Shown: positions 1 through 8,795, counted from the first letter of the stretch. The stretch: DNA of 27,257 nt from JAVBQJ01 sp031549115 (GCA_031549115.1 JAVBQJ010000151.1:1-27257), one strand, 5' to 3'. Numbers and translations are program-made. Notes: generated from the sequence alone by a model not told the origin.

Positions 1-279
1 GTACTTCTCCACGTGGCGCAATGCTTCGGCGTAATTTCCCTCCTGCCGGTACCATACCGACAGCAGCCGCGCCGCACAAGCCGCCGTCTCCGCGTCCTTC
101 GCGCCGCTCAATTGGCGCAGCTCGCGCACCTGTTCCGACGACAGATCGAATGCCGAAAGCCCGCGCGTGATCTCCCCCAAAAAAGCCGCGTCCTCCGGCG
201 ATACCAGCGCATATGAAGATAGGCTCCAGCCCAGTACCAGTGTCAATGAAAACACAAGTTTTGCGCCGGAGCAATACAT
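1..279 (-). CDS. Secreted TPR-like protein, N-terminal 93 residues (runs off left edge)
   Basis: This is an open frame on the minus strand from an ATG at 279 to the window edge with no stop, so only the first 93 residues are present. The N-terminus is a typical export signal, with a short polar start and then the hydrophobic core KLVFSLTLVLGWSLSSYA. The rest is alanine-rich and helical; the last visible part (RLLSVWYRQEGNYAEALRHV) has the spacing of a tetratricopeptide repeat. AGGAAC lies upstream of the ATG at an acceptable distance. It diverges from the toroid/ExbBD operon across a 189-bp gap, and that operon also encodes a secreted TPR protein, so a role in the same envelope process is possible. 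The specific function is unknown. Confidence 0.7.
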   Translation of the reverse strand, partial: MYCSGAKLVFSLTLVLGWSLSSYALVSPEDAAFLGEITRGLSAFDLSSEQVRELRQLSGAKDAETAACAARLLSVWYRQEGNYAEALRHVEKY

Positions 280-326
280 AGTAATAGTTCCTGAATTCAG
301 CTATCCAAACATCGGCTTCCAAATTT

Positions 327-354
327 ACCATAGGTGATATTTCGCCAAAGTCAA
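327..354 (-). promoter_or_regulatory. Putative sigma70 promoter for the leftward TPR gene
   Basis: On the minus strand TTGACT (349-354) and TATGGT (327-332) are separated by 16 bp. The inferred start near 320 would give a leader of about 40 nt before the ATG at 279. It is the best match in the gap, but no experimental support exists. Confidence 0.35.
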
Positions 355-408
355 TGACAATTTCGAAAAAATTCAAGAAAAAATATGGAACTTTCCCGCC
401 ATCTGAAT

Positions 409-437
409 TTGCAAATAAGTGTGTGAGGAATTATCAT
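409..437 (+). promoter_or_regulatory. Putative sigma70 promoter of the toroid/ExbBD operon
   Basis: TTGCAA (409-414) and TATCAT (432-437) are 17 bp apart, with an inferred start near 444. The operon's first ATG is at 469, preceded by AGGAG at 456-460 (8-nt spacer). Confidence 0.4.
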
Positions 438-468
438 AAATAGTGAGAGGGAGGCAGGAGTTTTTCGC

Positions 469-3400
469 ATGAAACGGTATTTGCGGGAAAAATACGGCAT
501 GCTGCCGGAAATCGGACTGGGACTGCTGGTCAACGCCGTCTTTCTTCTGTTCTTTTATCTGATCCCGCCTCCCCCTCCCGTACCCGAAACGGTGGAAATT
601 TCGGTCGATGTGGTGGATTTCCGGCCACCCGAACCACTCGAAATCCCGCCGCCTCCGCCGGAGGTCACGGAGGTTCTGACCGCCTCCGCCGGCGCGTCAA
701 CGGCGGTGACGCCCGGGGGATTGGACGCCGCCGCGGAACAGACATTGCCGGAGCTGTCCATCCCCGCCCCGGCGGTTCAGAGCGCGGTGGAGCTGAACCG
801 GCAGATCGAAGATATTCTCTACGAAATGACCTTCTACGGCGCCGCTTCTCCCTCGGACAAGGCCGGTGCAGCCGGAAAACGCCCGGCCGGACTGCGGACC
901 GGCGTCTCGTTCGACGCCCGCCGCGACGCCGGACGACGCAGCCATTCGCTGCAGCGCTTCGGCGGCAATGCCGCCAGCGAAGGCGCCGTGGAACGCGCGC
1001 TGGGCTGGCTGGCCAAAAACCAGAACCGCAACGGCAGCTGGGGCAGCAATGCCAGTTACAGTACCGGCGATGTCGCGGCATTGACCTCCATCGCGCTGCT
1101 GGCATTCCTGGCCCATGGCGAAACCTTCGATTCGCCGCTCTACCCGGACGCCGTCCGCAATGCCGCCAACTGGCTTTGTGAAATCGCCGCCGCACCCGGT
1201 ATCGAATCCGCCGGGCGCGGTTTCGGCCATGCCATGCTGACCTATGCGCTGGCCGAAGCCTACGCCGCAACCGGAAGTTTCAGCATCCGGAAAATCGTCG
1301 AGGAGCGGGTCAACGCCATCCTGGAACGGCAAAATAAATTAGGTAGTTTTTCGCCGGGATATGATAATACGCCGCAGGCAATCCCCCCCGATCCGGCATC
1401 CGAAAATCCGGCGACGCGGGAGCTGGTTCTCGGCGAACCGGTCTGCGATCTTTCGCTCCTGGGGTGGCACATTCAGGCGCTGGTCGCGGCCCGCAATGCC
1501 GGAATCATGCCGGAAAAAATTTCTCCCGCCCTGCAAGCCGCGTCCACGGCGCTGGTCAACATTCATCAGGCCGCCGGCGGGGGCTTTTCGCAGGGCATCA
1601 ACGTAAAGCGCTTCCCCGACAATCCCAATCTGACGCCGGTGGGGCTGCTGGCGCTGCAACTGCTCAACACCGGCAACAGCCGGAGCGCGCAGGAGGCGCA
1701 GAAGTTATTGCAGACCGTGGAGCCGCCGCGTTGGGATTCCGGCGGAGCGTTTCCGCTCTACCGCTGGTATTATCACACCCAGGCGCTGTTTCAGGCCGAA
1801 GGCGGCAACGGCCGCCGCTGGAATCTGTGGAACGACAACCTGAAACAGCAGCTGCTGGGCCGGCAGCACGCCGACGGCAGCTGGCCGCTGCCGCCGGGCG
1901 ACCGCAGTTTCCTGCTGCAGGAGGAGAAAGACCTGCAATTGTACTCTACGGCGATGTGTACATTGATGCTGGAAGTTTACTATCGCTATCTGCCCACTTA
2001 CAGCATCGCCGAATCCGACAACATCAAATCCGAAAGCATCGATGAACTGGACATGACCGTTGCCGGACTGCTGGCCCCGCTGGCGGGGGGGCGCGATCCG
2101 ATGGCGGATCTGATTCTGGGCGGCGGCGCGTTCGACATCGCTCCGGTGCGTTTCGGCAGATTCAACGGCATTCCGGCCACACCGGCGGATGAATCCGTAC
2201 CGGAGGAGTTTCCCGTATTCACCACATTGGCGTCTTCGCTGCCGGTCCGCAAAAGCAAAGACTGGCCGCAGTTGCTGCAGCCAAAACAGCGTATTGCGCT
2301 TTTCTGCGACGACCTGCTGCCGGAAAATTTCAAGGGCCACCTGCGCCTGACCATGGCGGTGCTGGCCGACGGCGAACTGTATCAGGATGCTCTGGAGGTT
2401 CTGATCAACGGGAAGCGGGTTCATTGCGCCGTATTGGTCCCAGGCGCCAATCTGCTGGAATTACTGATCCCGTCCCTCTATATGCAGCCGTTCGGCAATA
2501 TCGTGCAGATCCGCAACATCGGCGAATCGCCGGTGGCCTTCGACGCCGCCGAGCTCGGCGCCTTTACCGCTCCGGGGCCGCCGCTGTTTCTGGGAGCCGC
2601 CCAATTCGCGGACATTCCTCCCGCGCTGCAGCGGTGTTTCAATCTGAGCGCGGTCACGCTTAAAACCGGGACCTCCGCGGAACAACTGAAAGCGGCCACC
2701 GTCGCCGCCCGCCTGGCCCGGGTGCCGCTGTTATTCCAGATCGATGCCTCGCTGCCGGAATCGGACTTCGAATGGCTGCTGCAAAACTGCCGGGGCAACG
2801 AGTTTTATTGGGAATTCGCCGGCCCCGATGAGGCCGTGCGGCAACGGTGCGACAAACTGCGCCGAACCATTCCCGGAGCGATTCCCGTCGCCACCCGTCC
2901 ACTCAACTCCAATGCTTCCTGGCTGTCGACGCTGCAGCACCGTCTGACCCCGGAGGGTTATGATCCGGCTGCTCCGCTGTGGGGCCGGCTCGCCGCCACC
3001 GGAGTGGATGTTCTCGGACGCAACGGCTTGAAGTATTACATGAATCTGACCGGTAAGCAGGTCGCCGATTGGATCCAGACCGGAGGCTCTTCGGTGATTT
3101 TCACCGATATATTGACCGGTGGCCGCTTTCTCGATTCGTTGCTGCAAACGGAACAACCGGCCGCCGCGGCCCTGGCGCAGTTTTCCAAGCTGTTCGAAGG
3201 GTCGCCGCGCCGCCTGCCGCTGGCATTCTATCCGCGTTACGGCGAGAAACCGCAGTGGGAGGTCTCGGCCGCCGCCGCCTGCAACTCTCCGGATACCGCC
3301 ACGATTGTGATTGCCAAGGAATTCGCCACGCCGAGCGAAACGGAACTTCTCACCCTGGTGCCCTGGAGCGGACCGACCGAAGTGATCCAGGAAAAAGGTA

Positions 3401-4164
3401 CGCTTCCGAACAACTCCGCATTCACCGGCCTGGGAACATTGCTGCAGACCAAACGCTTTACCGTCACGGTGGAAAACAATGTCTTCCGGCTATCCGGGAT
3501 TTGGCCGGAGCTGACGGTGCTGCGGCTGCGGCGTCAGGGGGGTATGGCGCTGGCGGAACGGCCGGCGCCGGGACCGGGCAAGACCGCCCCGATCCGCACC
3601 GACATGACCCGGTGCCGGGTGGCTCCCCCATACAGTCCTGCGCCGGAAGTCCGTCATTCGCTGCGCACTGCCGACAACCATGCGGCGGCTTCGGGCCTGA
3701 AGGCTTCCGTCCACGTGATTCCGGCAACCGAATCCGGAAGCCAATACCGATTCAAGCCGGAAGAGTCCGAAAGTGTCGAAGTCACCCTGCAACTCGACCG
3801 CAATACCGCCGTCAGCGCCGACGGTGTATTTCTGGCCACCGCCTCCGGTCCGGATATGACGCAGGCTCTGACCTTCAACGTCTATGTCCGGGCCTACTCC
3901 GGGCGGACGGCCAAAACCGCAGCGGAAGTTCCGATGCGCTTTGCCTTTTCCGGCCGTTGCTTCCAGACGGTTGTAACTTCCGGCAGCTGGCAGAGCGTCA
4001 CCGTGCCGCTGGCGGCGGATTTGCCTGCTCCGTACTGGAGTCATATACGGATATTGATGCCGGAATTTGCGGCGATGAGCGATGTTACGACTATCTCGTA
4101 TGAGCTTAACGGTATTTCCGTATTGCTCGGAAAGGATTCCGGCGGAGGTGCTCATGCGGGGTAA
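469..4164 (+). CDS. TonB-like membrane anchor fused to squalene-cyclase-type alpha/alpha toroid and C-terminal sandwich/barrel regions
   Basis: A 1231-residue protein. Residues 14-32 form one membrane helix, followed by a proline-rich stretch (about 33-66, with PPPPP at 33-37 and again at 60-64) like the periplasmic linker of TonB. Residues about 170-515 read as a terpenoid-cyclase/prenyltransferase alpha/alpha toroid, with QW-like motifs QNRNGSW (185-191) and QHADGSW (466-472). Such toroids in planctomycete-type bacteria are usually not true cyclases, and I see no DxDD catalytic motif. Residues about 600-720 look like a beta-sandwich, about 720-940 are barrel-like, and the last about 100 look like a jelly-roll. 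No TonB C-terminal receptor-binding domain is recognisable, and the helix lacks the His that TonB uses with ExbB/ExbD. The start is set by AGGAG at 456-460. It overlaps the next gene by 11 bp. The ExbB/ExbD genes downstream suggest a proton-motive-force-linked periplasmic effector. The substrate is unknown. Confidence 0.8.
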   Translation: MKRYLREKYGMLPEIGLGLLVNAVFLLFFYLIPPPPPVPETVEISVDVVDFRPPEPLEIPPPPPEVTEVLTASAGASTAVTPGGLDAAAEQTLPELSIPAPAVQSAVELNRQIEDILYEMTFYGAASPSDKAGAAGKRPAGLRTGVSFDARRDAGRRSHSLQRFGGNAASEGAVERALGWLAKNQNRNGSWGSNASYSTGDVAALTSIALLAFLAHGETFDSPLYPDAVRNAANWLCEIAAAPGIESAGRGFGHAMLTYALAEAYAATGSFSIRKIVEERVNAILERQNKLGSFSPGYDNTPQAIPPDPASENPATRELVLGEPVCDLSLLGWHIQALVAARNAGIMPEKISPALQAASTALVNIHQAAGGGFSQGINVKRFPDNPNLTPVGLLALQLLNTGNSRSAQEAQKLLQTVEPPRWDSGGAFPLYRWYYHTQALFQAEGGNGRRWNLWNDNLKQQLLGRQHADGSWPLPPGDRSFLLQEEKDLQLYSTAMCTLMLEVYYRYLPTYSIAESDNIKSESIDELDMTVAGLLAPLAGGRDPMADLILGGGAFDIAPVRFGRFNGIPATPADESVPEEFPVFTTLASSLPVRKSKDWPQLLQPKQRIALFCDDLLPENFKGHLRLTMAVLADGELYQDALEVLINGKRVHCAVLVPGANLLELLIPSLYMQPFGNIVQIRNIGESPVAFDAAELGAFTAPGPPLFLGAAQFADIPPALQRCFNLSAVTLKTGTSAEQLKAATVAARLARVPLLFQIDASLPESDFEWLLQNCRGNEFYWEFAGPDEAVRQRCDKLRRTIPGAIPVATRPLNSNASWLSTLQHRLTPEGYDPAAPLWGRLAATGVDVLGRNGLKYYMNLTGKQVADWIQTGGSSVIFTDILTGGRFLDSLLQTEQPAAAALAQFSKLFEGSPRRLPLAFYPRYGEKPQWEVSAAAACNSPDTATIVIAKEFATPSETELLTLVPWSGPTEVIQEKGTLPNNSAFTGLGTLLQTKRFTVTVENNVFRLSGIWPELTVLRLRRQGGMALAERPAPGPGKTAPIRTDMTRCRVAPPYSPAPEVRHSLRTADNHAAASGLKASVHVIPATESGSQYRFKPEESESVEVTLQLDRNTAVSADGVFLATASGPDMTQALTFNVYVRAYSGRTAKTAAEVPMRFAFSGRCFQTVVTSGSWQSVTVPLAADLPAPYWSHIRILMPEFAAMSDVTTISYELNGISVLLGKDSGGGAHAG

Positions 4165-6646
4165 ATACCGACTCATCCTGTTGGCGGCAGTCACTGTGTT
4201 TCTATGCCGGGCCTACTCGCCGGAAGCATTGAAAGCAGCGGCGGAAAACGGCGCCTGGAAGGACATCGCAACGGCGATTGCCGAGGAGCCGGACGCCGGA
4301 CTCCGGGCCGCTCTGGAATTACAGGCCGCCGATCTGGCTCTGCATGCGGGCGAATCGGCTCAGGCATACCGGTGGCTGCGGGATTGTCTGCGCCTCGCGC
4401 CGGAGGTATCCATGGCCCCGGAAGCGGTGCAACGTGCCCGGGCCATGTTGGAGTTCATTTTGCGCAGCAGTGCCGATCAGGTGGAAGTCACGCTGCTTCT
4501 GGCCCGAAGTCTGAAAGAGGAACCGGATCCCGGCGCATTGCTGGATCTGGCGGCATTGCTGCTGGGGCGCGCCGAGGAGTGGAAAAGAAAAAGCTACACC
4601 GAATGGCCAGAATTGGTCAAACTGCTGAGCAATGCCCTCGACAGTTTCCGTGACGTCGGAGATCCGAGTCTGATTTTCCGGCATACCCTGCTGCAAGTCA
4701 ACGCGTCCAACCTGCAAACCGGCAATTATGCGGCGGGAGCGGAGAAGCTGCAGCTGTTTCTGCGTCACCATTACCCGGAAGCGCTGCAGCTGGTACGGTA
4801 TCGCCGGGAACTGCCCTACGATGCCTGCCGGCTTCTGATCGCCCTGAGCGCGCAATATGCGGAAATGGCCCAACGCGCCAACTCCCCGGAGGACAAGAAA
4901 CGTTACTTCGGCCAGGCGGCCGGATATCTGCTGAACGCAGTCAATGGCTTGCCCGAAAACTCTCCGGACTATGAACGCGGCTGCGGCGAATTACTGCGTT
5001 ACCAGGAAGCGTTGCGGCTGCTGGGATTTGAGTTGCGCTTGCCGGAAGGCATTCTCCCGGCAGCCGCCCCGACGCTTGCCGTACTGAAAGATATGCTGAA
5101 CCGGCAGCAATACCAGGCGGCGGAAATCGTCATTGCCGGAAAATTGAAGCAGGTTTCCGAACCGGATCAGGTTGCGGAATTGCAGGTTCTGCAAATACAG
5201 GCACTGACCGGCTTGAAACGGGATGCGGATATTGCCGCCATCGCGGAACAGTTGTCACCGGAATTGCTTTCCGATCAAGCGCTTTCCGATCTGTATCAGT
5301 GCGCCGGGACCTTGCAGGCGCGCCGGGCCGCACCGGAAAGTCTGCAACTTCTGGCCAAGATCATCGACTCCGGCCGGAGCTCCCACCCCGACTATGCCAA
5401 CGCGCTTTTTCTGGCGGCCCGAATGGCATTGGACTGTGAGCAGCCGGGGCTCGCGGCTTCCTTTTTCGAAAAATACGCAGATGCGCTTCCGGACCCGGAG
5501 CAAAGGGCGTCGTTCCGGCACAACGCCATGGTATGTTATTATCGCAGCGGCGACTATTCCCGGGTACGGGAAATGGCAGCCGGAGAAACTCCCGGCGCAA
5601 CACCGGAAATACGAATGCGGATGCGGCTGCTCGGAGCGCGGGCGGCATTACAGTCCGGGGATGCGGCGGCCGCCCTGCTGGAGTTGGAAAATATGGCCGC
5701 AACCGAAACCGAACCGACTCCGGAAACCCGCTCCGAGTTGCTGTTGCTCTCCGGCCTGACCGCATTGAAAGCCCGGGATTCGGAGAAAGCCTGCCGTTAT
5801 CTGGAGTGCTACATTCGGGAATTTTCAGCGGCGCCGCAAGTTCCGGAGGCGGCCGAAGCGCTGCTGGGGCTCTACACCGTACCGCCGGCGGAAGAACGCC
5901 TGCAGCAGATAGCCGACATCATCGCCCAACACCACGCGACCCGCCCCGGCGCGTTGCCGCTGCTGGGAAAAATCGCCGTTTTCCGGAAGAAACACTTCGA
6001 TTCCGGCATGGCCCTGGAATCGTATCGCAGGCTGGCTTCCGCCGCGTCGCTCCCGGAAGAGCTGTTGCTGCAGGCGCTTCAGGACTTCCGGCAGGAAGCG
6101 TTCCAATCGCTGCCGGCTCAACAAGCTCAAATGGCGCTGGTCCTGACCGAACGCCTGCCCACCCTTGCCGACGCGCCGCTCCTCCAGGAATTGTACTTCC
6201 GTCGATTGGACGCATTGGTCGTCCTGGAGCGTTACCAGGAAGCGCAGAAGCTGAGCGACGAACTGCTGCAGCGCCCGAACCAATACCACTTTTTTGAGAT
6301 CAAGCTGTTGCGCGCTCTTCTGTTTTGCGGCCTACAGCAATTCGAACAGGCCCGCCGGGAATGCCAGGAAATCCTGACCATGGGGGCGCCGGCGCAGCCG
6401 GTGCGGCAGGCCGGTCTGATTATCGCGAAATCCTGGCAAATGGAAGGCAATCACACCCGTGCCGTCGCGAGCGCCTGGAATATCATTCCCCCCGGAGGAT
6501 TCAATCAACTGCCCCCCGAGGAGCAGGAAACGATCCGCCGGGGACTGCAATTGATCGTCGAATGCGCCCGGCAGGTTTCCAGCCGGGCGGATCTGGAAGA
6601 CGCGGAAGCACTGCTTAACCAGTTCGCCCCCGCCGCAGCAAAATAA
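4154..6646 (+). CDS. Secreted TPR-repeat protein
   Basis: An 830-residue protein with an N-terminal signal (MRGKYRLILLAAVTVFLCRA) and almost entirely helical, alanine/leucine-rich sequence with tetratricopeptide-like periodicity, for example near AIAEEPDAGLRAALELQAAD and in blocks with the W/L-G-Y-A-P spacing. The reading frame is open further upstream, but the ATG at 4154 is chosen because GGAGG sits at 4144-4148 and because this start yields the signal peptide. It overlaps the stop of the toroid gene by 11 bp, so translation is probably coupled. TPR proteins act as scaffolds; with a TonB-like protein before it and ExbB/ExbD after it, a periplasmic adaptor role is the simplest inference. It has no enzyme motif. 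Confidence 0.85.
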   Translation: MRGKYRLILLAAVTVFLCRAYSPEALKAAAENGAWKDIATAIAEEPDAGLRAALELQAADLALHAGESAQAYRWLRDCLRLAPEVSMAPEAVQRARAMLEFILRSSADQVEVTLLLARSLKEEPDPGALLDLAALLLGRAEEWKRKSYTEWPELVKLLSNALDSFRDVGDPSLIFRHTLLQVNASNLQTGNYAAGAEKLQLFLRHHYPEALQLVRYRRELPYDACRLLIALSAQYAEMAQRANSPEDKKRYFGQAAGYLLNAVNGLPENSPDYERGCGELLRYQEALRLLGFELRLPEGILPAAAPTLAVLKDMLNRQQYQAAEIVIAGKLKQVSEPDQVAELQVLQIQALTGLKRDADIAAIAEQLSPELLSDQALSDLYQCAGTLQARRAAPESLQLLAKIIDSGRSSHPDYANALFLAARMALDCEQPGLAASFFEKYADALPDPEQRASFRHNAMVCYYRSGDYSRVREMAAGETPGATPEIRMRMRLLGARAALQSGDAAAALLELENMAATETEPTPETRSELLLLSGLTALKARDSEKACRYLECYIREFSAAPQVPEAAEALLGLYTVPPAEERLQQIADIIAQHHATRPGALPLLGKIAVFRKKHFDSGMALESYRRLASAASLPEELLLQALQDFRQEAFQSLPAQQAQMALVLTERLPTLADAPLLQELYFRRLDALVVLERYQEAQKLSDELLQRPNQYHFFEIKLLRALLFCGLQQFEQARRECQEILTMGAPAQPVRQAGLIIAKSWQMEGNHTRAVASAWNIIPPGGFNQLPPEEQETIRRGLQLIVECARQVSSRADLEDAEALLNQFAPAAAK

Positions 6647-6661
6647 TCAGGAGGAAATGTC

Positions 6662-7282
6662 ATGCTGTTTCAAGTTGTTTTCGGTAGTGGAGTCGTCAAT
6701 TTTCTGATCTGGCTATTGCTTTTTTTCGCCAGTACCGCCATGGTGGCTTACGCCATAAGGGTGTATTGGGATTTGCGCAAACGCAATTTCATCAATCCGG
6801 CTTTGCTGTCCGAGGTTTCGAAATCCTGTGCGCAAAAGGATCTGGATGAAGCTTATACGCTCTGTTCGCAAACCGGCAAAAGTCTGTTTGCGCAAACGAT
6901 GAATGAAGTGTTCCGTAACTTTACTTTGGGCACGTCCGGCCGGGAGCAAGCCGCGGAATCGGCGATTACACTCTGCAATCAGGCGCTTCAACGCCGAATC
7001 AATTCTCTGGCACTCTGCGGCAATATCGCTCCGATGCTCGGGCTGCTGGGAACGGTAACGGGCATGGTCGATGCTTTCATGGGACTGGGAACCGCGCTGG
7101 GACCGGAAAAAGCTTCGATATTGGCAATTGCCATTTCCCAGGCGCTGTATACGACCGCGGCCGGATTGCTTGTGGCGGTTCCCGCCATTACCGTCAGCGT
7201 AATCGCCCGCAACCGTCTGGAAGAACGTATCGGCGAGGTCACGCTGCAAGTAAATGAATTATTGAATTCTTTCGGGGAGTAA
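6662..7282 (+). CDS. exbB: ExbB/TolQ/MotA-family proton channel subunit
   Basis: A 206-residue integral membrane protein of the family that, with ExbD/TolR, converts proton motive force into motion of a TonB/TolA-type protein. Helix 1 is about residues 10-33, followed by a cytoplasmic domain, then helix 2 with the family signature APMLGLLGTVTGM (123-135) and helix 3 with ALYTTAAGLLVAVPA (161-175). The length fits the ExbB/TolQ range (about 200-240). AGGAGG at 6649-6654 fixes the start. It lies 15 bp after the TPR gene and 5 bp before the first ExbD, so it is clearly one transcript. Sequence alone does not separate ExbB from TolQ; the presence of a TonB-like protein in the operon favours ExbB-like use. 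Confidence 0.92.
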   Translation: MLFQVVFGSGVVNFLIWLLLFFASTAMVAYAIRVYWDLRKRNFINPALLSEVSKSCAQKDLDEAYTLCSQTGKSLFAQTMNEVFRNFTLGTSGREQAAESAITLCNQALQRRINSLALCGNIAPMLGLLGTVTGMVDAFMGLGTALGPEKASILAIAISQALYTTAAGLLVAVPAITVSVIARNRLEERIGEVTLQVNELLNSFGE

Positions 7283-7287
7283 CACAG

Positions 7288-7728
7288 ATGATACGCCACC
7301 GGCCATCCAACGCTTCCATCGATATTTCAGCAGCGGCATTGGCAAGTATGATCGATATTATCTTTCAGTTGATCATCTTCTTTGTGGTGACCGCGAGTTT
7401 CGACGCGGAGCAGGTCGACGGCAATGTGAAGCTCCCGCAGGTTTCCGGTTCGGTCGCGGCCAGATCCGTCCCCCCGGAACGCATCATCATCAATGTACAC
7501 CCGGACGGCACCGTCATCAATGGCTTTCAAACCATCCCGCCCGGGGAAGTATCAAGTTCATTGCCCGCGATATTGAAGCAGGCGGCTTCCGGCCGGGCTT
7601 CAATGCTCATTGTCAACGGCGATGCCGATGCCCGCCACCGGGTAATTGCACCGGTTCTGACCGCGGCCGCGGAAGCAGGTTTTACCGATATACGCATCAA
7701 CTCATTGGTTATGGAAGTACCGAAATGA
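7288..7728 (+). CDS. exbD: ExbD/TolR-family protein, copy 1
   Basis: A 146-residue bitopic membrane protein. A short basic cytoplasmic tail is followed by one helix (about 20-36) containing the essential membrane Asp (D23 in MIDIIFQLIIFFVVT), the counterpart of E. coli ExbD Asp25. The periplasmic domain follows (NVHPDGTVI and the C-terminal region typical of the family). It partners with the ExbB channel immediately upstream. Its stop overlaps the start of the second ExbD (ATGA), showing translational coupling. Confidence 0.92.
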   Translation: MIRHRPSNASIDISAAALASMIDIIFQLIIFFVVTASFDAEQVDGNVKLPQVSGSVAARSVPPERIIINVHPDGTVINGFQTIPPGEVSSSLPAILKQAASGRASMLIVNGDADARHRVIAPVLTAAAEAGFTDIRINSLVMEVPK

Positions 7729-8147
7729 AATTGAAACGCATCGAACATGATGACGGCGCCCAAAGCATGTCGGCCATGACTGACGTCGTGTTTCTGTTGC
7801 TGATTTTTTTTCTGGTAACGATGACCGCTTACGTAGAAACGGCCCTCCTCGAGGCAAACTTGCCGGCGGCAGGAGCTTCCGCCGACACAGCCGCCTTGAG
7901 CGACGCGTTGCGAATCACGATTCTGGCTCCGGAAAGTGCCGGAGAGGCAAACTACCTTGTTGACGCCAACGCATTCACTCGGAAAGAGTTGAATGGCCTG
8001 TTGGACCGCTATGGACGCTTGCAGAAGGATGTGGAAATTCTGGTCGGATGCAATTCCGACGCCCTGCACCGGGATTTGGTTTTCGTACTCTCCACATGCT
8101 CGCAAAAAGGCTTGAACAACCTGAAATTACTGCGAGTTGTCAACTGA
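7725..8147 (+). CDS. exbD: ExbD/TolR-family protein, copy 2
   Basis: A 140-residue bitopic protein, diverged in sequence from copy 1. Its helix carries the conserved Asp (D20 in MTDVVFLLLIFFLV), and a periplasmic domain follows. It starts within the ATGA overlap with copy 1. Tandem non-identical ExbD genes beside one ExbB gene are common in PVC and Bacteroidetes genomes and may allow a hetero-dimeric ExbD in the channel. It is the last gene of the operon; a hairpin follows 45 bp downstream. Confidence 0.92.
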   Translation: MKLKRIEHDDGAQSMSAMTDVVFLLLIFFLVTMTAYVETALLEANLPAAGASADTAALSDALRITILAPESAGEANYLVDANAFTRKELNGLLDRYGRLQKDVEILVGCNSDALHRDLVFVLSTCSQKGLNNLKLLRVVN

Positions 8148-8191
8148 GCCGCCACGAGCCGGGCAATTCAAGCTGGAACCGTAACAACAAG

Positions 8192-8215
8192 GGTCTCCAT
8201 AGTCCCGTGGAGACC
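8192..8215. terminator. Hairpin after the ExbBD operon (possible terminator or element end)
   Basis: A perfect 8-bp inverted repeat, GGTCTCCA (8192-8199) and TGGAGACC (8208-8215), with an 8-nt loop. No T-run follows, so it is not a classic intrinsic terminator. It may instead mark the edge of the inserted DUF1670 remnant. Confidence 0.4.
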
Positions 8216-8221
8216 TCTGAT

Positions 8222-8650
8222 CAAACTGTGAAGATCCAGGATCGAATTCTGCAGCGGAGTCGCCGTCGGCAGCAACTTGAACGCGCTTCCCGCCGTCGCT
8301 CGCCGGAGCTCCTGAACGCTTCGGCTCTCTTCCGACCGCAAATGATGCGCTTCTTCAAAAACAGCCAGATCCCAGGAAACTTTCGCCACCTCGTCAGCCC
8401 GTTCGACCGCAAGGTTACCCACAAGCGGATCATCTGCGTCAAATGCCTCAAGGAGGGAAAAACCGTCGAAGTCACCGCGCGCGAAACCAATCATTCTCCT
8501 GAAGCGGTTACGCGCTACATCAATGATTCTAAGCGCGTTTACGCTTGTTTGAGCTCGGGCTGGGAAATCGACAAGATTTCCTACGCCACCGGGCTTTCAA
8601 AATCATTAACTCAAGAGTATATTAACCTTATCAACCAGGAAGGGCGGTAA
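8222..8650 (+). pseudogene. DUF1670 protein remnant, N-terminally truncated
   Basis: The C-terminal part matches the DUF1670 pattern as I remember it: KVTHKRI, then a helix-turn-helix-like stretch VTARETNHSPEAVTRYI, then RVYACLSSGWEIDKISYATG and a terminal LTQEYINLI. Full members are about 200-300 residues with a longer N-terminal region; here the frame upstream is arginine-rich and runs back into exbD copy 2 without a recognisable start, so the gene looks decapitated. Recognisable similarity begins near 8280. An ATG pair at 8342/8345 could yield a protein of about 103 residues if still expressed. DUF1670 genes tend to occur with mobile elements, which fits debris inserted behind the ExbBD operon. 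Decay is inferred, not proven. Confidence 0.55.
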
Positions 8651-8651
8651 A

Positions 8652-8795
8652 ATGAGCTCAAAAAACTCAAGCAAAAACCACCGACCGGAAATACACCCTT
8701 ATTTCTATAAAGCAAATATTGATTATCTTGGAGAGTTTTTGCGAAAAGCCGCCGGATTGACCATCAGAATCCGCTTGAAAATTTTGGAAAAATGA
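8652..8795 (+). pseudogene. Fragment of a gene downstream of DUF1670, cut by the AraC gene
   Basis: An ATG at 8652 with good Shine-Dalgarno spacing (AAGGGCGG just before it) opens a 47-codon frame directly after the DUF1670 stop. The first about 24 residues (MSSKNSSKNHRPEIHPYFYK and a few more) look like a real protein start. The remainder is antisense to the end of the AraC gene, so this is probably the leftover 5' end of the next gene of a mobile element. Confidence 0.25.
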
